DNA of 64,000 nt from Pseudomonadota bacterium (GTDB lineage Bacteria > Desulfobacterota > Desulfobacteria > Desulfobacterales > Desulfolunaceae), in NCBI GenBank assembly GCA_018818835.1, contig JAHIRD010000060.1, positions 1-64,000 of the forward strand, in the 5' to 3' direction. The translations under genes were made by a program, and so were the position numbers. Below the pieces are notes generated by a model. It worked only from the letters and a program-made list of their open reading frames with translations, ran no database searches and was not told the DNA's origin. Below, piece after piece: positions 34,140-43,458 of this stretch. The first letter of the stretch is position 1; every line of letters starts with the position of its first letter.

Positions 34140-35423
34140 ATGAAAGATTCTGCTATGATCGCCTTTGATAAAAATCATATCTGGCACCCCTACACATCCA
34201 TGAAAAACCCTCTTCCTGTTTACCACGTGGAATCAGCCCGAGGTGTCCGCCTGAAATTAAAAAATGGCCCTGAGTTGATTGATGGTATGTCCTCCTGGTG
34301 GGCAGCAATTCACGGATACAACCATCCCGTGCTGAACCGTGCAGCGGTGGAGCAGCTGAATAAGATGTCCCATGTCATGTTCGGAGGCATCACCCATGAC
34401 CCGGCCATTGAGCTTGCGTCTTTGCTGGTTGAGTTGACGCCCGCCCCCCTCACCCAGGTGTTCTTCAGTGATTCGGGCTCCGTGTCCGTGGAAGTGGCCA
34501 TGAAAATGTCTGTTCAATACTGGCACGCCAAGGGTGAGCCTGGGAAAAAAAGTTTCCTGACCATCAGAAACGGCTACCACGGTGACACCATCGGTGCCAT
34601 GGGGGTCTGTGACCCTGATACGGGCATGCACTCTTTGTTTTCAGGTTTTCTTTCAAAGCAGTTGTTTGCCGATGCCCCCCAATGCCGTTTTGATGATGCC
34701 TGGGATGAAGCAGACATCTCAAGTCTAAAAAAACTCCTTGAACAAAACCATGAAATGATCGCTGCTGTGATTCTCGAACCCGTGGTCCAGGGTGCGGGGG
34801 GAATGCGTTTTTATTCACCCGAGTATTTGAGGCGGACACGGTCCTTATGCGATGAGTACGGCGTGCTTCTTATCTTTGATGAAATTGCCACAGGGTTCGG
34901 AAGATCAGGGCGATTGTTTGCCTGCGAATATCCGGGCGTTGTCCCGGACATCATTTGCATAGGCAAAGCCCTCACTGGAGGCTATATGACCCTGGCTGCC
35001 ACCATGACCACCCAAAGCGTCAGCCGATGCATCTCAGAAGGAAATCCGGGGGCTTTTATGCACGGCCCCACATTCATGGGGAATCCCCTGGCTTGCAGTG
35101 TGGCCGTGTCCAGCATCAAACTCCTTCTTGAATCAAACTGGAAACATCAGGTTGACCGAATTGAAAAAGGACTGCGTCAAGGCCTTGCTCCGGCTGCGTC
35201 CCTATCCCAAGTCAGGGATGTCCGCTGTCTTGGAGCCATCGGTGTCATTGAAATGAAAGAACCCGTCAATATGGACGTTATCCAGAAACGCTTTGTTGAA
35301 AAAGGCGTCTGGGTCAGACCCTTTGGCAGACTGGTCTACGTCATGCCCCCCTACATCATGGTTGATGAGGACCTCAAAACCCTCACACAAGCCATGGTCG
35401 ACGTGGTCAGCACCCTCCCCTGA
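34140..35423 (+). CDS. bioA: Adenosylmethionine-8-amino-7-oxononanoate aminotransferase
   Basis: 427 residues, class III PLP aminotransferase. The N-terminus ([20 protein letters not shown], then [16 protein letters not shown]) is diagnostic of BioA; the PLP region has [13 protein letters not shown] and the Schiff-base Lys in [12 protein letters not shown]. It converts KAPA to DAPA in biotin synthesis using S-adenosylmethionine as amino donor. It stands alone, without other bio genes; a biotin-dependent control site may lie upstream. Confidence 0.95.
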   Translation: MKDSAMIAFDKNHIWHPYTSMKNPLPVYHVESARGVRLKLKNGPELIDGMSSWWAAIHGYNHPVLNRAAVEQLNKMSHVMFGGITHDPAIELASLLVELTPAPLTQVFFSDSGSVSVEVAMKMSVQYWHAKGEPGKKSFLTIRNGYHGDTIGAMGVCDPDTGMHSLFSGFLSKQLFADAPQCRFDDAWDEADISSLKKLLEQNHEMIAAVILEPVVQGAGGMRFYSPEYLRRTRSLCDEYGVLLIFDEIATGFGRSGRLFACEYPGVVPDIICIGKALTGGYMTLAATMTTQSVSRCISEGNPGAFMHGPTFMGNPLACSVAVSSIKLLLESNWKHQVDRIEKGLRQGLAPAASLSQVRDVRCLGAIGVIEMKEPVNMDVIQKRFVEKGVWVRPFGRLVYVMPPYIMVDEDLKTLTQAMVDVVSTLP

Positions 35424-35477
35424 CCGTCCACACCGTCCACACCGTCCACACTGTCCACACCGTCCACACTGTCCACC
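35424..35477. repeat. Six tandem 9-bp units directly after bioA
   Basis: CCGTCCACA x3, CTGTCCACA, CCGTCCACA, CTGTCCACC, beginning at the base after the bioA stop codon. Units differ only at position 2 and the last base. Probably a slippage-prone variable-number repeat. Confidence 0.9.
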
Positions 35478-35483
35478 AAATAA

Positions 35484-35515
35484 AAAAGGCCTGATCATTT
35501 AAGATCAGGCCTTTT
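35484..35515. terminator. Bidirectional terminator between bioA and the tRNA genes
   Basis: A perfect 13-bp stem, AAAAGGCCTGATC (35484-35496) with GATCAGGCCTTTT (35503-35515), 6-nt loop. It ends in TTTT rightward for bioA and in six T leftward for the tRNA transcript. Confidence 0.88.
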
Positions 35516-35521
35516 AAAATT

Positions 35522-35599
<78 letters not shown>

Positions 35600-35623
35600 G
35601 TAAAATATTTTTTACGTCATGTT

Positions 35624-35699
35624 TGGTGGGTCATGTTGGACTCGAACCAACGACTCTCTCCTTAAAAGGGAGATACTCTACCAACTGAGTTAATGACCC
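35624..35699 (-). tRNA. tRNA-Lys (anticodon TTT)
   Basis: 76 nt with encoded CCA. Acceptor GGGTCAT pairs ATGACCC, discriminator A; anticodon loop CTTTTAA gives TTT; T arm GTTGGTTCGAGTCCAAC is standard. Probably co-transcribed with tRNA-Glu and ended by the hairpin at 35484-35515. Confidence 0.96.
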
Positions 35700-35852
35700 G
35701 CGTGCTCAAAAACAAGAAGCTTTTACCTGATCCCCGAGCTCTTTGTCAACTATAAAAAAATTATTTTTTTCCCCACCCTGCCCCCCTGCCGGGGCACAAC
35801 GGGTGGATCGACAATTAATCCAGTCAAATACACTCTGGATAGCAGGCACAAA

Positions 35853-37301
35853 TTATTTCCGCCAGAATTCCGGAACCAGGAGTATTACAACGGTGTAGAT
35901 CTCCAGACGCCCAAGAAGCATGCACCAGATAAGCAGCCACTTGCCAGCCTTGGGGATCATGGCAAAATTTTCCGTTGGCCCCACCATGCCGAATCCGGGC
36001 CCCACGTTTCCAATGCAGGAAGCAACGGCTGTCAAAGACGTGACAAGATCCACACCTAAACCCGCGAGTGCAATGGAGCAGATGACATACAGCCCCATAT
36101 AGAGAGCCAGGAAGCCCATGATACTCTTCATCACATCTTCGGGCACGGTCTTTCCCGCCATTTTCACCTGGGAGACTGCCCGTGGATGAATCAGTGCAAA
36201 TAATTCACGGTAACAGTATTTAAAACAAAGCATCACACGGATGCATTTTACGCCACCCCCGGTGGACCCTGCCGATGCACCTAAAAACATGCATACAAAG
36301 AGAATCACCTGGCTCATGCCGGGCCAAAGCTCATAGTCCGCGGTGGCATAACCCGTTGTCGTGACAATGGACGCCACCTGAAACGCGCTGTAACGAACAG
36401 CATCAATGATGGTTTTATAAACAGATCCGTAGGTATCATAGGAAACCAAGGCTGTGAATAAGAGAAAAATACCTATAAAAAAACGACATTCACGATCCCG
36501 CCAGAACGCCAAAGGTTTTCCCTTCAGGAATTGATAATGGAGGGAAAAATTAATTCCTGAAATCACCATAAACAGTATGATCACACAGTCGAAGTAAAGG
36601 CTGTCATAATGGGCAATGGACGTATTTCGTGTTGAAAATCCACCCGTGGGCATGGTGGTAAAGGTATGGCAGAGGGAATCGAACACAGTCATACCGCCCA
36701 GCCAAAGCAGAATGAACTGGGCCAGGGAAATCAGAGCGTAGACCTTCCACAGAATCATGGCGGTTTCACTGAGCCGGGGTTTCAGCTTATCCGGCACAGG
36801 ACTCGGGACTTCAGCTTTGTAAAGCTGCATGCCGCCAACGCCTAAAAATGGAAGAATGGCAAGGGACAGTACAATGATGCCCATGCCCCCCAGCCACTGG
36901 ATCAGACTGCGCCAGAAAAGAATCGCACGGGGCAATGCCTCAATGTCCGTGATCACGGATGAGCCAGTTGTAGTAAATCCTGAAACCGATTCAAAAAACG
37001 CATCAACAAAGAATTCGAAGTACCCACTGAAATAAAAGGGAAGCGCTCCCACAAGTCCAATGGCGGTCCACCCAATGGCCACCACAGCCATACCTTCCCG
37101 GGGACTGATGTAGTCAAAACGATGTTTTCGGAACACCCCATGGAGTAAAAGCCCCAGAGACAAGGCAATTATGATGGATTTAATGAAGGCATGGTAGCTG
37201 TGATCAAAATAATAGAAAGAGCATAACAATGGGAATATCATGGCCAGACCAATGGCGATAATCAGTATGCCAAGAATGTTGACAAGATTGTTCCATCGCA
37301 T
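35853..37301 (-). CDS. trkH: TrkH potassium uptake channel subunit
   Basis: 482 residues, about ten transmembrane helices with four pore-loop repeats; the signature selectivity-loop segments include SGFTTTGSSVI, MPTGGFSTRN, VTTTGYATADY and SCIGNVGPGFG, each with the filter glycine. It forms the membrane channel of the Trk potassium system with TrkA. Its ATG follows the trkA stop directly. Confidence 0.93.
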   Translation of the reverse strand: MRWNNLVNILGILIIAIGLAMIFPLLCSFYYFDHSYHAFIKSIIIALSLGLLLHGVFRKHRFDYISPREGMAVVAIGWTAIGLVGALPFYFSGYFEFFVDAFFESVSGFTTTGSSVITDIEALPRAILFWRSLIQWLGGMGIIVLSLAILPFLGVGGMQLYKAEVPSPVPDKLKPRLSETAMILWKVYALISLAQFILLWLGGMTVFDSLCHTFTTMPTGGFSTRNTSIAHYDSLYFDCVIILFMVISGINFSLHYQFLKGKPLAFWRDRECRFFIGIFLLFTALVSYDTYGSVYKTIIDAVRYSAFQVASIVTTTGYATADYELWPGMSQVILFVCMFLGASAGSTGGGVKCIRVMLCFKYCYRELFALIHPRAVSQVKMAGKTVPEDVMKSIMGFLALYMGLYVICSIALAGLGVDLVTSLTAVASCIGNVGPGFGMVGPTENFAMIPKAGKWLLIWCMLLGRLEIYTVVILLVPEFWRK

Positions 37302-38666
37302 TTAAAAAAACTCCAGTTTGACCGTAAGAAGTTTTTCAATTTTAGGAACAGCCTCCCTCAAGGCAAAAATGATAATCCGGTCATCGGGCTCAATAATGGT
37401 TTTCCCCGAGGGAATAATCACGTCATCTTTCCTCAGGATGCCGATCAGAAGTGATCCTTTGGGAAAAGAGACCTTCATTAAGGGCTTGCCCACAATCTCC
37501 GATGTGGGAAGAGCAAGGGCCTCGATCACTTCTGCCTGTTCACCATGAAGAGAAATGGCAGACAAAACCTTCCCTTTTCGGATATGCTGAAGAATACTAT
37601 CAATGGCTGAAAGCCTGGGACTAACAACCTGTTCGAGCCCAATAGTCCCCATCAAGGGCAGATAACTGAATTTCCCGATTTTTGTGATGGTGTTACCGAC
37701 ACCCATGCGTTTGGCCAGAAGTGAGACAAGAATATTTGTTTCCTCATCGTTGGTCAATGTGACCAATACATCGGTATCCTGAATATTTTCTTCCTGGAGC
37801 AGACTCTGGTCCGATCCATCGCCATGCAGGATCACTGTTTTGTTCATCCGGTCAGCAAGATACCGGCATTTTTTCTGGGACTGCTCAATGATTTTCGTGT
37901 GGATGGATTTGGCTTCCAGGAGATTCGCAAGGCGAATACCGATCCGTCCACCGCCCACGATAATGGCCCGCTTCAAGGGCCTCTGCTCCTTGCCGAACAA
38001 TGAAAGAACCCCGGACAGTTTGTTTTTTTCACTGATAAAATAAACAATATCCCCTGCCATCATGCGGTCACTTCCCCGGGGAACGATCATCTGCTCCTCC
38101 CGCACAACACCGGCCACCAGAGGGGCCTTATCTCCGAACCTGCTTCCGAAATCTGCCAGTTTCAGGCCATTTAATTCACTGCCTTTTTCAATCCGCATAC
38201 CGATAAGCTGGAGACGGCCTTCAGCGAACTCGGCCACATCCAGGGCTCCGGGCACCTGGATCAAACGTTCAATGGTTTTCACCACTTCGATTTCCGGGTT
38301 GATGATGGTATCGATATGGGGGGCAAATTCCCGGAAATGATCATGGTAGTTGTCATAATCCGCATTCCGGATTCGGGCGAGTTTTTTTGTGGTGGGAGAA
38401 ACGATATTGGCCACAAGACAGGCCACCAGATTGGCCTCATCACTGTCGGTTACGGCCAGCAATATGTTGGCGGCCTTGATTCCGGCGTCCTCGAGAACAG
38501 AAGGACTGCTTCCTGAGCCTCGAATCACCTGAACATCTAAATTCTCCGAGACCCGGCGCAGGGCATTTTCATCTTTATCAATGACCACTACATCTTTGCT
38601 TTCATTTGCAAGGCGACTTGCAATATGAAAACCAACCTCACCGGCACCCACAATGACAATCTTCAA
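37302..38666 (-). CDS. trkA: TrkA potassium uptake regulator
   Basis: 454 residues with two RCK (NAD-binding plus TrkA-C) halves: the first begins KIVIVGAGEVG, the second RAIIVGGGRIG. It binds NAD(H)/ATP and gates TrkH. The frame extends to 38759, but the family N-terminus starts at a TTG (38666-38664) seven bases after AGGAG, giving E. coli-like length; that start is preferred. Confidence 0.93.
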   Translation of the reverse strand: MKIVIVGAGEVGFHIASRLANESKDVVVIDKDENALRRVSENLDVQVIRGSGSSPSVLEDAGIKAANILLAVTDSDEANLVACLVANIVSPTTKKLARIRNADYDNYHDHFREFAPHIDTIINPEIEVVKTIERLIQVPGALDVAEFAEGRLQLIGMRIEKGSELNGLKLADFGSRFGDKAPLVAGVVREEQMIVPRGSDRMMAGDIVYFISEKNKLSGVLSLFGKEQRPLKRAIIVGGGRIGIRLANLLEAKSIHTKIIEQSQKKCRYLADRMNKTVILHGDGSDQSLLQEENIQDTDVLVTLTNDEETNILVSLLAKRMGVGNTITKIGKFSYLPLMGTIGLEQVVSPRLSAIDSILQHIRKGKVLSAISLHGEQAEVIEALALPTSEIVGKPLMKVSFPKGSLLIGILRKDDVIIPSGKTIIEPDDRIIIFALREAVPKIEKLLTVKLEFF

Positions 38667-39001
38667 ATAGTTGCTCCTGATCAGAATTTGCGATACAGCA
38701 TGAAGGGATGTGTTTAAGGTGATGGAAGATCGTCTCTCAGACAAGCACGATGCACCCATGAGTGTAAAACGGCCTCAACGCCTTAAATAAGGTATGGCTT
38801 AGCCTTTAGCAACCTTGGCCTCACCGTTTGAATGCAGAACGACATATGCCCATCCCAAAAACATAATCTTTAATTTAATATCCGATAATACCCTTCAGGT
38901 CAAATAATGAACCCGGATTTTTAAAAAAAATCCGGGTTCAAAGATAAATCAGCTGTGGACTGAAGGTAGCACAAGGCCACCTATTGCAGAACAATGGTCG
39001 T
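38667..39001. other. Intergenic region between motA and trkA with a hairpin
   Basis: No gene. TGAACCCGGATTTTT (38908-38922) is inverted as AAAAATCCGGGTTCA (38926-38940), about 60 bp after motA in the leftward direction, a likely terminator for the mot transcript, though the T run lies in the stem. The trkA promoter must lie in the remainder or within the upstream in-frame extension. Confidence 0.5.
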
Positions 39002-39964
39002 TTATGAAGGCCCCAAGCCAGCCTCGGGTGCCTGACCGTTGGATCCTGTCTCTATACGGACTTTAAGATCCTGCTCGGTTACCAGATTGCTTTTTGCAAG
39101 AATTTCCCGGATACGCTTCAGTGAAACCAGCTTCCCTTCCCTGGCTGAGGGAGTCAAAAAGGATTTCAACTTTCGTTCAAGGACGGAAGGATGAGATTTA
39201 CTCCCGATGGCAATGGTCCCTTCCATGATAATCTTCTGAAGCAGAAGTTCCTGATCGGTCCTCTCCCTGATATTGGCGGCAAAGGGCAAAAAGAAAAAAT
39301 TAGACAGAACGATGCCGTAAAGTGTCGAAATCAGGGCGACAGGCACGGTGGCCAGAATCACGGCCGTGTCCCCTATTCCGGACAGCATGCTGATCAGCCC
39401 CACCACAGACCCCACAAGCCCAAACGACGGACAGATATCAGCCATGGTGGTCAGAACCCGTTCACTTTCCTCCCGCCTCTGCCTGAAAAAATACATTTCA
39501 GCCGAAAGGCTTTCACGGATTTCCCTTAAGGGATATCCATCAACAAGGAAACCCAGGGCCTGTCGAAGAAACATGACCGTGGTTTCCTCTTCATCATTCT
39601 GTAAGGACAAAAGCCCCTGGATCTTACTTTTCACAGAAAGATCCACCAGGATTCCCACCACTTCGTCCGGGCTTTTAACCGACGTTCGATAGGAACTGAC
39701 AAGAACTTTCCAGACAATGGCCAGACGTTTGAATCTGAAACAGATCAATGTGGCGCCCAGAGTCCCCCCGAACACAATAAGGAGGGCAGAAAAATTAAAA
39801 TACATGGCCAGATTACCGTTGACCAGAAATCCCGCCATAAAAATCAGACAACAGATCACGACCCCAATGACATTCTTTTTTGAAGAAAGCCAGAAAAACG
39901 GCACCCCCAATTTTTTTAAGGTGTCTTTAAGCATGGGCCTGACATTATCATTTTCACCAGTCAT
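39002..39964 (-). CDS. motA: MotA flagellar stator subunit
   Basis: 320 residues, four membrane helices. TM1/TM2 near 30-75, a long cytoplasmic loop, and the TM3-TM4 region with the conserved prolines: DICPSFGLVGSVVGLI and ATVPVALISTLYG. With MotB it forms the ion channel that drives flagellar rotation. GGGGG lies five bases before the ATG. Downstream of motB by 47 bp. Confidence 0.9.
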   Translation of the reverse strand: MTGENDNVRPMLKDTLKKLGVPFFWLSSKKNVIGVVICCLIFMAGFLVNGNLAMYFNFSALLIVFGGTLGATLICFRFKRLAIVWKVLVSSYRTSVKSPDEVVGILVDLSVKSKIQGLLSLQNDEEETTVMFLRQALGFLVDGYPLREIRESLSAEMYFFRQRREESERVLTTMADICPSFGLVGSVVGLISMLSGIGDTAVILATVPVALISTLYGIVLSNFFFLPFAANIRERTDQELLLQKIIMEGTIAIGSKSHPSVLERKLKSFLTPSAREGKLVSLKRIREILAKSNLVTEQDLKVRIETGSNGQAPEAGLGPS

Positions 39965-40011
39965 CTTTTCCCCCTGACGGTATGATGCTCGAATATGAAG
40001 TATATCTGATA

Positions 40012-40779
40012 TTATTCCGGCCGGTCCCGGGTGATAATGATTTCAACACGTCTATTTTCAGCCCTGTTCGTGGCATTATCATTGGGTTTCAACGGGTTGT
40101 GGAATGAATGGCCGCTGATGAAAAACCGTTCCCCGGGTATCCCTAAATTTTCACTCAGATAACGGGCCACCACACAGGCCCGAATGGCAGACAATTCCCA
40201 GTTTGTAGGAAACTCGGCACTGTGAATGGGGACATTGTCCGTATGGCCTACCACATTGATGATATAAGGCGTCTGTTTTAAAACAAATGCCACATCGCCA
40301 AGGACCCCCTTGGCCTGTTCTTTCAGGTCTGCTTTTCCTGTTTCAAACAACAAATCGTTGGTCAGTGTAATCCGGACCGCCCGGTCTGAAATCAATTCCA
40401 CCTGGGCAACATCAGGAATGCTTTTCCGGCTCAAATCATAAATATCAGGAAAGGATTCTTGGATGGTCTCGTTGACACCTTCATTCATGACCACCCCTGA
40501 TCCGCTGTCAGAAAAATTTGTGGTCCCCGGCCCCTTGCCGTACTTCCACTCTCTGTTGGCAAGCTGATAGATATACATGACCGCAAAAAGAATAAACATG
40601 GTCATCATCAGATCCGACCATGCCACGGACCAGTGGGTATTGCCGCCCTTGTCAAAATGCCGACTTCGTCTGTCAAACAAATTGACGCTGAACGCATCTT
40701 CCTGGTTCCAGATGGCACCGGAATCGTTCATGTCCTCAATATTATCTTTGCCTTTCACGGCAGGGTCAGCATCAGTCAT
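40012..40779 (-). CDS. motB: MotB flagellar stator subunit
   Basis: 255 residues. One transmembrane helix (about 53-73) with the ion-carrying Asp56 (WSDLMMTMFILFAVMY), a plug/linker region, and a C-terminal OmpA-like peptidoglycan-binding domain (NVVGHTDNVPIHSAEFPTNW, LSAIRACVVARYL). It anchors the stator to the cell wall. It begins 16 bp after the last gene of the glycan cluster, in the same direction, and could be read through from it. Confidence 0.9.
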   Translation of the reverse strand: MTDADPAVKGKDNIEDMNDSGAIWNQEDAFSVNLFDRRSRHFDKGGNTHWSVAWSDLMMTMFILFAVMYIYQLANREWKYGKGPGTTNFSDSGSGVVMNEGVNETIQESFPDIYDLSRKSIPDVAQVELISDRAVRITLTNDLLFETGKADLKEQAKGVLGDVAFVLKQTPYIINVVGHTDNVPIHSAEFPTNWELSAIRACVVARYLSENLGIPGERFFISGHSFHNPLKPNDNATNRAENRRVEIIITRDRPE

Positions 40780-40795
40780 AAGCCACTGTCATAAT

Positions 40796-42118
40796 TTAAT
40801 TTTTTAAATCTATAAGGTTATCTTGAGCATGTTTCAGTCGAAAAAGGGTTTGTTCATCAAACGAAGTCAGGTTAATACAATAATCCGTGGCATCGCCCAG
40901 AGACTCGATGTAAGCAGCTTCATCCCGGATAAAGCTCCGGCATGCGCTGTACAATTCGGTTCCAGGATATGGAGTTGCAAAAAACGAACCACACGTGATA
41001 TCCAGGCTTTTTTTAAAATCTATGGTTTCCTGAATTGTTTCGATTGTTTCACCGGGGTATCCGAAAATAAAGGTCGTGTTGGGATAGATACCTGCTTTCC
41101 GTGTGTTCACCACAGCCGTTCGGGCTGCAGTCACATCCGCTTTTTTGTTCATGGCATTGAGCATGGATTCACTGCCTGATTCGATTCCGTATCCAATCCA
41201 GACACAGCCTGCTTCCGCCATCAGTTCTAGAATTTCGGGCATGGCACTGGTCACCCGTCCATGGCAGCCCCATAAGACCTTCCAGGGTTTTTTCTTTAAC
41301 AACACACAAAATTCCCTGAGACGTTTTTCCGATGCCATCATGTTATCATCGACAAACCCTACAAAATCGACGTCATACCGTTCAACCAGAATATCCATCT
41401 CATCAATGATGTTCTGAGCTGACCGATACCGATAACTTGATTTCCCGAACAGATGATAGCAGTAATTACAGGAAAAGGGACAACCCCGGCTTGAAATAAT
41501 ATTCATGCTTCTGGTGATAACAATATCCTTCCTGAAACCCGAAGAGTTGCTTGCCACATCTCCCCATATGGGATTTTTAAGGTAAATATCCATGGGCAGA
41601 AGATCCCAGGCCGGAAATGAGAGAGAATCCAGATTATCGATATTTGCTCTCTGTGGGGTCAAACAAATCCCATTACCTTGCCTGAAAGCAATCCCATCAA
41701 TAGTTTCTAAGGATGAGCCCTGCTCCAAAGCATGTAACAGGGCCAGCATGGTGGCCTCCCCTTCGCCAATCACAGCCATATCCATAGGGCTGTTCCGAAA
41801 AAGAAGTTCATAACTGGTGGTCGCAAGACCTCCTCCGGAAATCACCGGGGCTTGGGGGCAAATGCGTTTCAACTCCGAAATCAGCCATTTCTGAAAAGTA
41901 TAGGTGGTGATCAACCCGGAAATACCTGCCACATCCCATTGAAGATTTTTCAGATGGTCGATAATCTCATGGTTGCCATGACGATGTGCATTGATGTCAT
42001 AGATCGTGACGCTATGGCCATGATCTCTCAAGACAGCAGCAATCACGGCAAGGCCGTAGGGGATATTATTGGGTCGGGCGTTTAACCTGATCGGTGAATT
42101 GATAAGAAGAATGTTCAT
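40796..42118 (-). CDS. B12-binding-domain radical SAM protein (B)
   Basis: 440 residues from ATG 42118 (family-like MNILLINSP); a GTG at 42127 overlapping the previous stop is possible. B12-binding Rossmann domain about 1-140, then radical SAM barrel with CPFSCNYC (Cys213, Cys217, Cys220) and DFVGFVDDNMM. Class B family: likely methylates an inert carbon, using methylcobalamin and SAM, or makes a related radical change. Last gene of the glycan cluster; substrate unknown. Confidence 0.86.
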   Translation of the reverse strand: MNILLINSPIRLNARPNNIPYGLAVIAAVLRDHGHSVTIYDINAHRHGNHEIIDHLKNLQWDVAGISGLITTYTFQKWLISELKRICPQAPVISGGGLATTSYELLFRNSPMDMAVIGEGEATMLALLHALEQGSSLETIDGIAFRQGNGICLTPQRANIDNLDSLSFPAWDLLPMDIYLKNPIWGDVASNSSGFRKDIVITRSMNIISSRGCPFSCNYCYHLFGKSSYRYRSAQNIIDEMDILVERYDVDFVGFVDDNMMASEKRLREFCVLLKKKPWKVLWGCHGRVTSAMPEILELMAEAGCVWIGYGIESGSESMLNAMNKKADVTAARTAVVNTRKAGIYPNTTFIFGYPGETIETIQETIDFKKSLDITCGSFFATPYPGTELYSACRSFIRDEAAYIESLGDATDYCINLTSFDEQTLFRLKHAQDNLIDLKN

Positions 42119-42123
42119 GCACG

Positions 42124-42975
42124 TCACTTTCTGTTTTTTTTAGATGTTATGACCTGGTGTTGGCAAGCAGTCTGAAAGGCACGGGCCCTCAATGCACAGC
42201 GTTTTGATTCGTCGAGCAGATTCGTGTAGCGTTCATCACTGTGCTGACCTGTTTTCCGTTGCTTTCCATGATGCCGTACCGAATAAAGAATTTTTGGAAC
42301 ATGGACGAAACGGGCCCCATCCATGGCAAAACGGAGGTAGTGGTCATAGTCGTTGGCCGATGTGTAATTGTCAGCATCCATAAAACCCGATGTTTGATGT
42401 AGTGAGGTTTTATAGAGATGACTGACACCTAAAAAATACCAGTCGGCCAGACAAGACTCAAAATTATAATCCGGCAGACGGATCTGACGGACAATGGCCC
42501 CTTGGTCATCCACAACATCCATGTCCGAATAGGAAAAATCCGCATCTCCCTTTTCCAAAGCATCGACCAGTTCTTCAATCATATGGGGAAACGGAAGATC
42601 ATCTCCGACAATATAGGTGCAGTATTCCCCCGTGGCTTGTTTGAAACCTTCGTTGTATGTTTGTGTTGGCCCGATATCCTCATCAAAAATAAGGATTTTT
42701 AGGTCTCGATTCTGGGGAAATACCTTTTCCTCTTTCCGGATGATCTGTCCATGACTATCCATGGAGGAAATGGGTCTAATGTCTTTTTCTGCTATCTCAC
42801 GTTCCAGATTTTTTAAATAATCTTTGGTTCCGTCCGTTGAGCCGCCATCGACGATAACAATCTCCAGTTCTGGATAGGTCTGGCACAGACAGCGACTCAC
42901 GCAGGCATTCAGGTATTCACCCTGGTTGAACGTGGGAATGACGATGGTGACTTTTTTTATTCGGGAATCCATCAT
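42124..42975 (-). CDS. Family 2 glycosyltransferase
   Basis: 283 residues, GT-A fold: VTIVIPTFNQGEYLNACV, nucleotide-binding DGGSTDGT (43-50), YSDMDVVDD with the metal-binding DxD. No membrane helices, so a soluble cytoplasmic sugar transferase. Ends where the radical SAM gene begins and follows the 157-residue cytidylyltransferase-like gene by 9 bp. Confidence 0.9.
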   Translation of the reverse strand: MMDSRIKKVTIVIPTFNQGEYLNACVSRCLCQTYPELEIVIVDGGSTDGTKDYLKNLEREIAEKDIRPISSMDSHGQIIRKEEKVFPQNRDLKILIFDEDIGPTQTYNEGFKQATGEYCTYIVGDDLPFPHMIEELVDALEKGDADFSYSDMDVVDDQGAIVRQIRLPDYNFESCLADWYFLGVSHLYKTSLHQTSGFMDADNYTSANDYDHYLRFAMDGARFVHVPKILYSVRHHGKQRKTGQHSDERYTNLLDESKRCALRARAFQTACQHQVITSKKNRK

Positions 42976-42984
42976 TCTGTTTCC

Positions 42985-43458
42985 TTATTCTTTTATCATG
43001 AGGGCTTCAAGGGGCTTGGCCCTGTCGCGCAGAATGTCTCTGTCCATGATAAAAAGATCTATCCGAATGTCATCAGGTGCCCTGTCAAAGGCGAAACCAG
43101 AGGGAAGAAAGATCAGAGCGGGCTTGATGCTGTACACCAAAGGATATTTCTGACGGCTCCCGCGGATGTCCCTTTGAACATCCATGACGTACTGTTCATG
43201 GCCCGTTTCATCCACCCTCATCAGGCGGTATGGATGGACATCCGAGCGGCATGCCGTCACAACGATTCCCACCTGCGATTGTGAATAGGCTCCGAACGCG
43301 TCGATATGGTCCGGCCGGATCAGTGGATAGTCCGAATGCAACACCATACGATGATGATTCGTGGTCCTTAACCTGGAAAACCGTTTTCCGAAAAATATAA
43401 AGGTATCATCACCACGTCCATTTTCAAAAATCGTTTCAAGCAAAGAGGTCGTTTTCAT
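42985..43458 (-). CDS. Cytidylyltransferase-like half protein
   Basis: 157 residues. HSDYPLIRPDHIDAF resembles the P-T-x-P-L-R-x-x-x-D-I-D-x-A motif of NeuA-type nucleotidyltransferases, and the later order (VVTACRSDVHPYRLM, KPALIFLPSGF, DDIRIDLFIMDRDI) follows the C-terminal half of that fold. The N-terminal nucleotide-binding RGGSKG half is absent. It overlaps the complete NeuA-like gene upstream by 4 nt. It may be a second subunit, a degenerate paralogue or a remnant. Confidence 0.5.
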   Translation of the reverse strand: MKTTSLLETIFENGRGDDTFIFFGKRFSRLRTTNHHRMVLHSDYPLIRPDHIDAFGAYSQSQVGIVVTACRSDVHPYRLMRVDETGHEQYVMDVQRDIRGSRQKYPLVYSIKPALIFLPSGFAFDRAPDDIRIDLFIMDRDILRDRAKPLEALMIKE

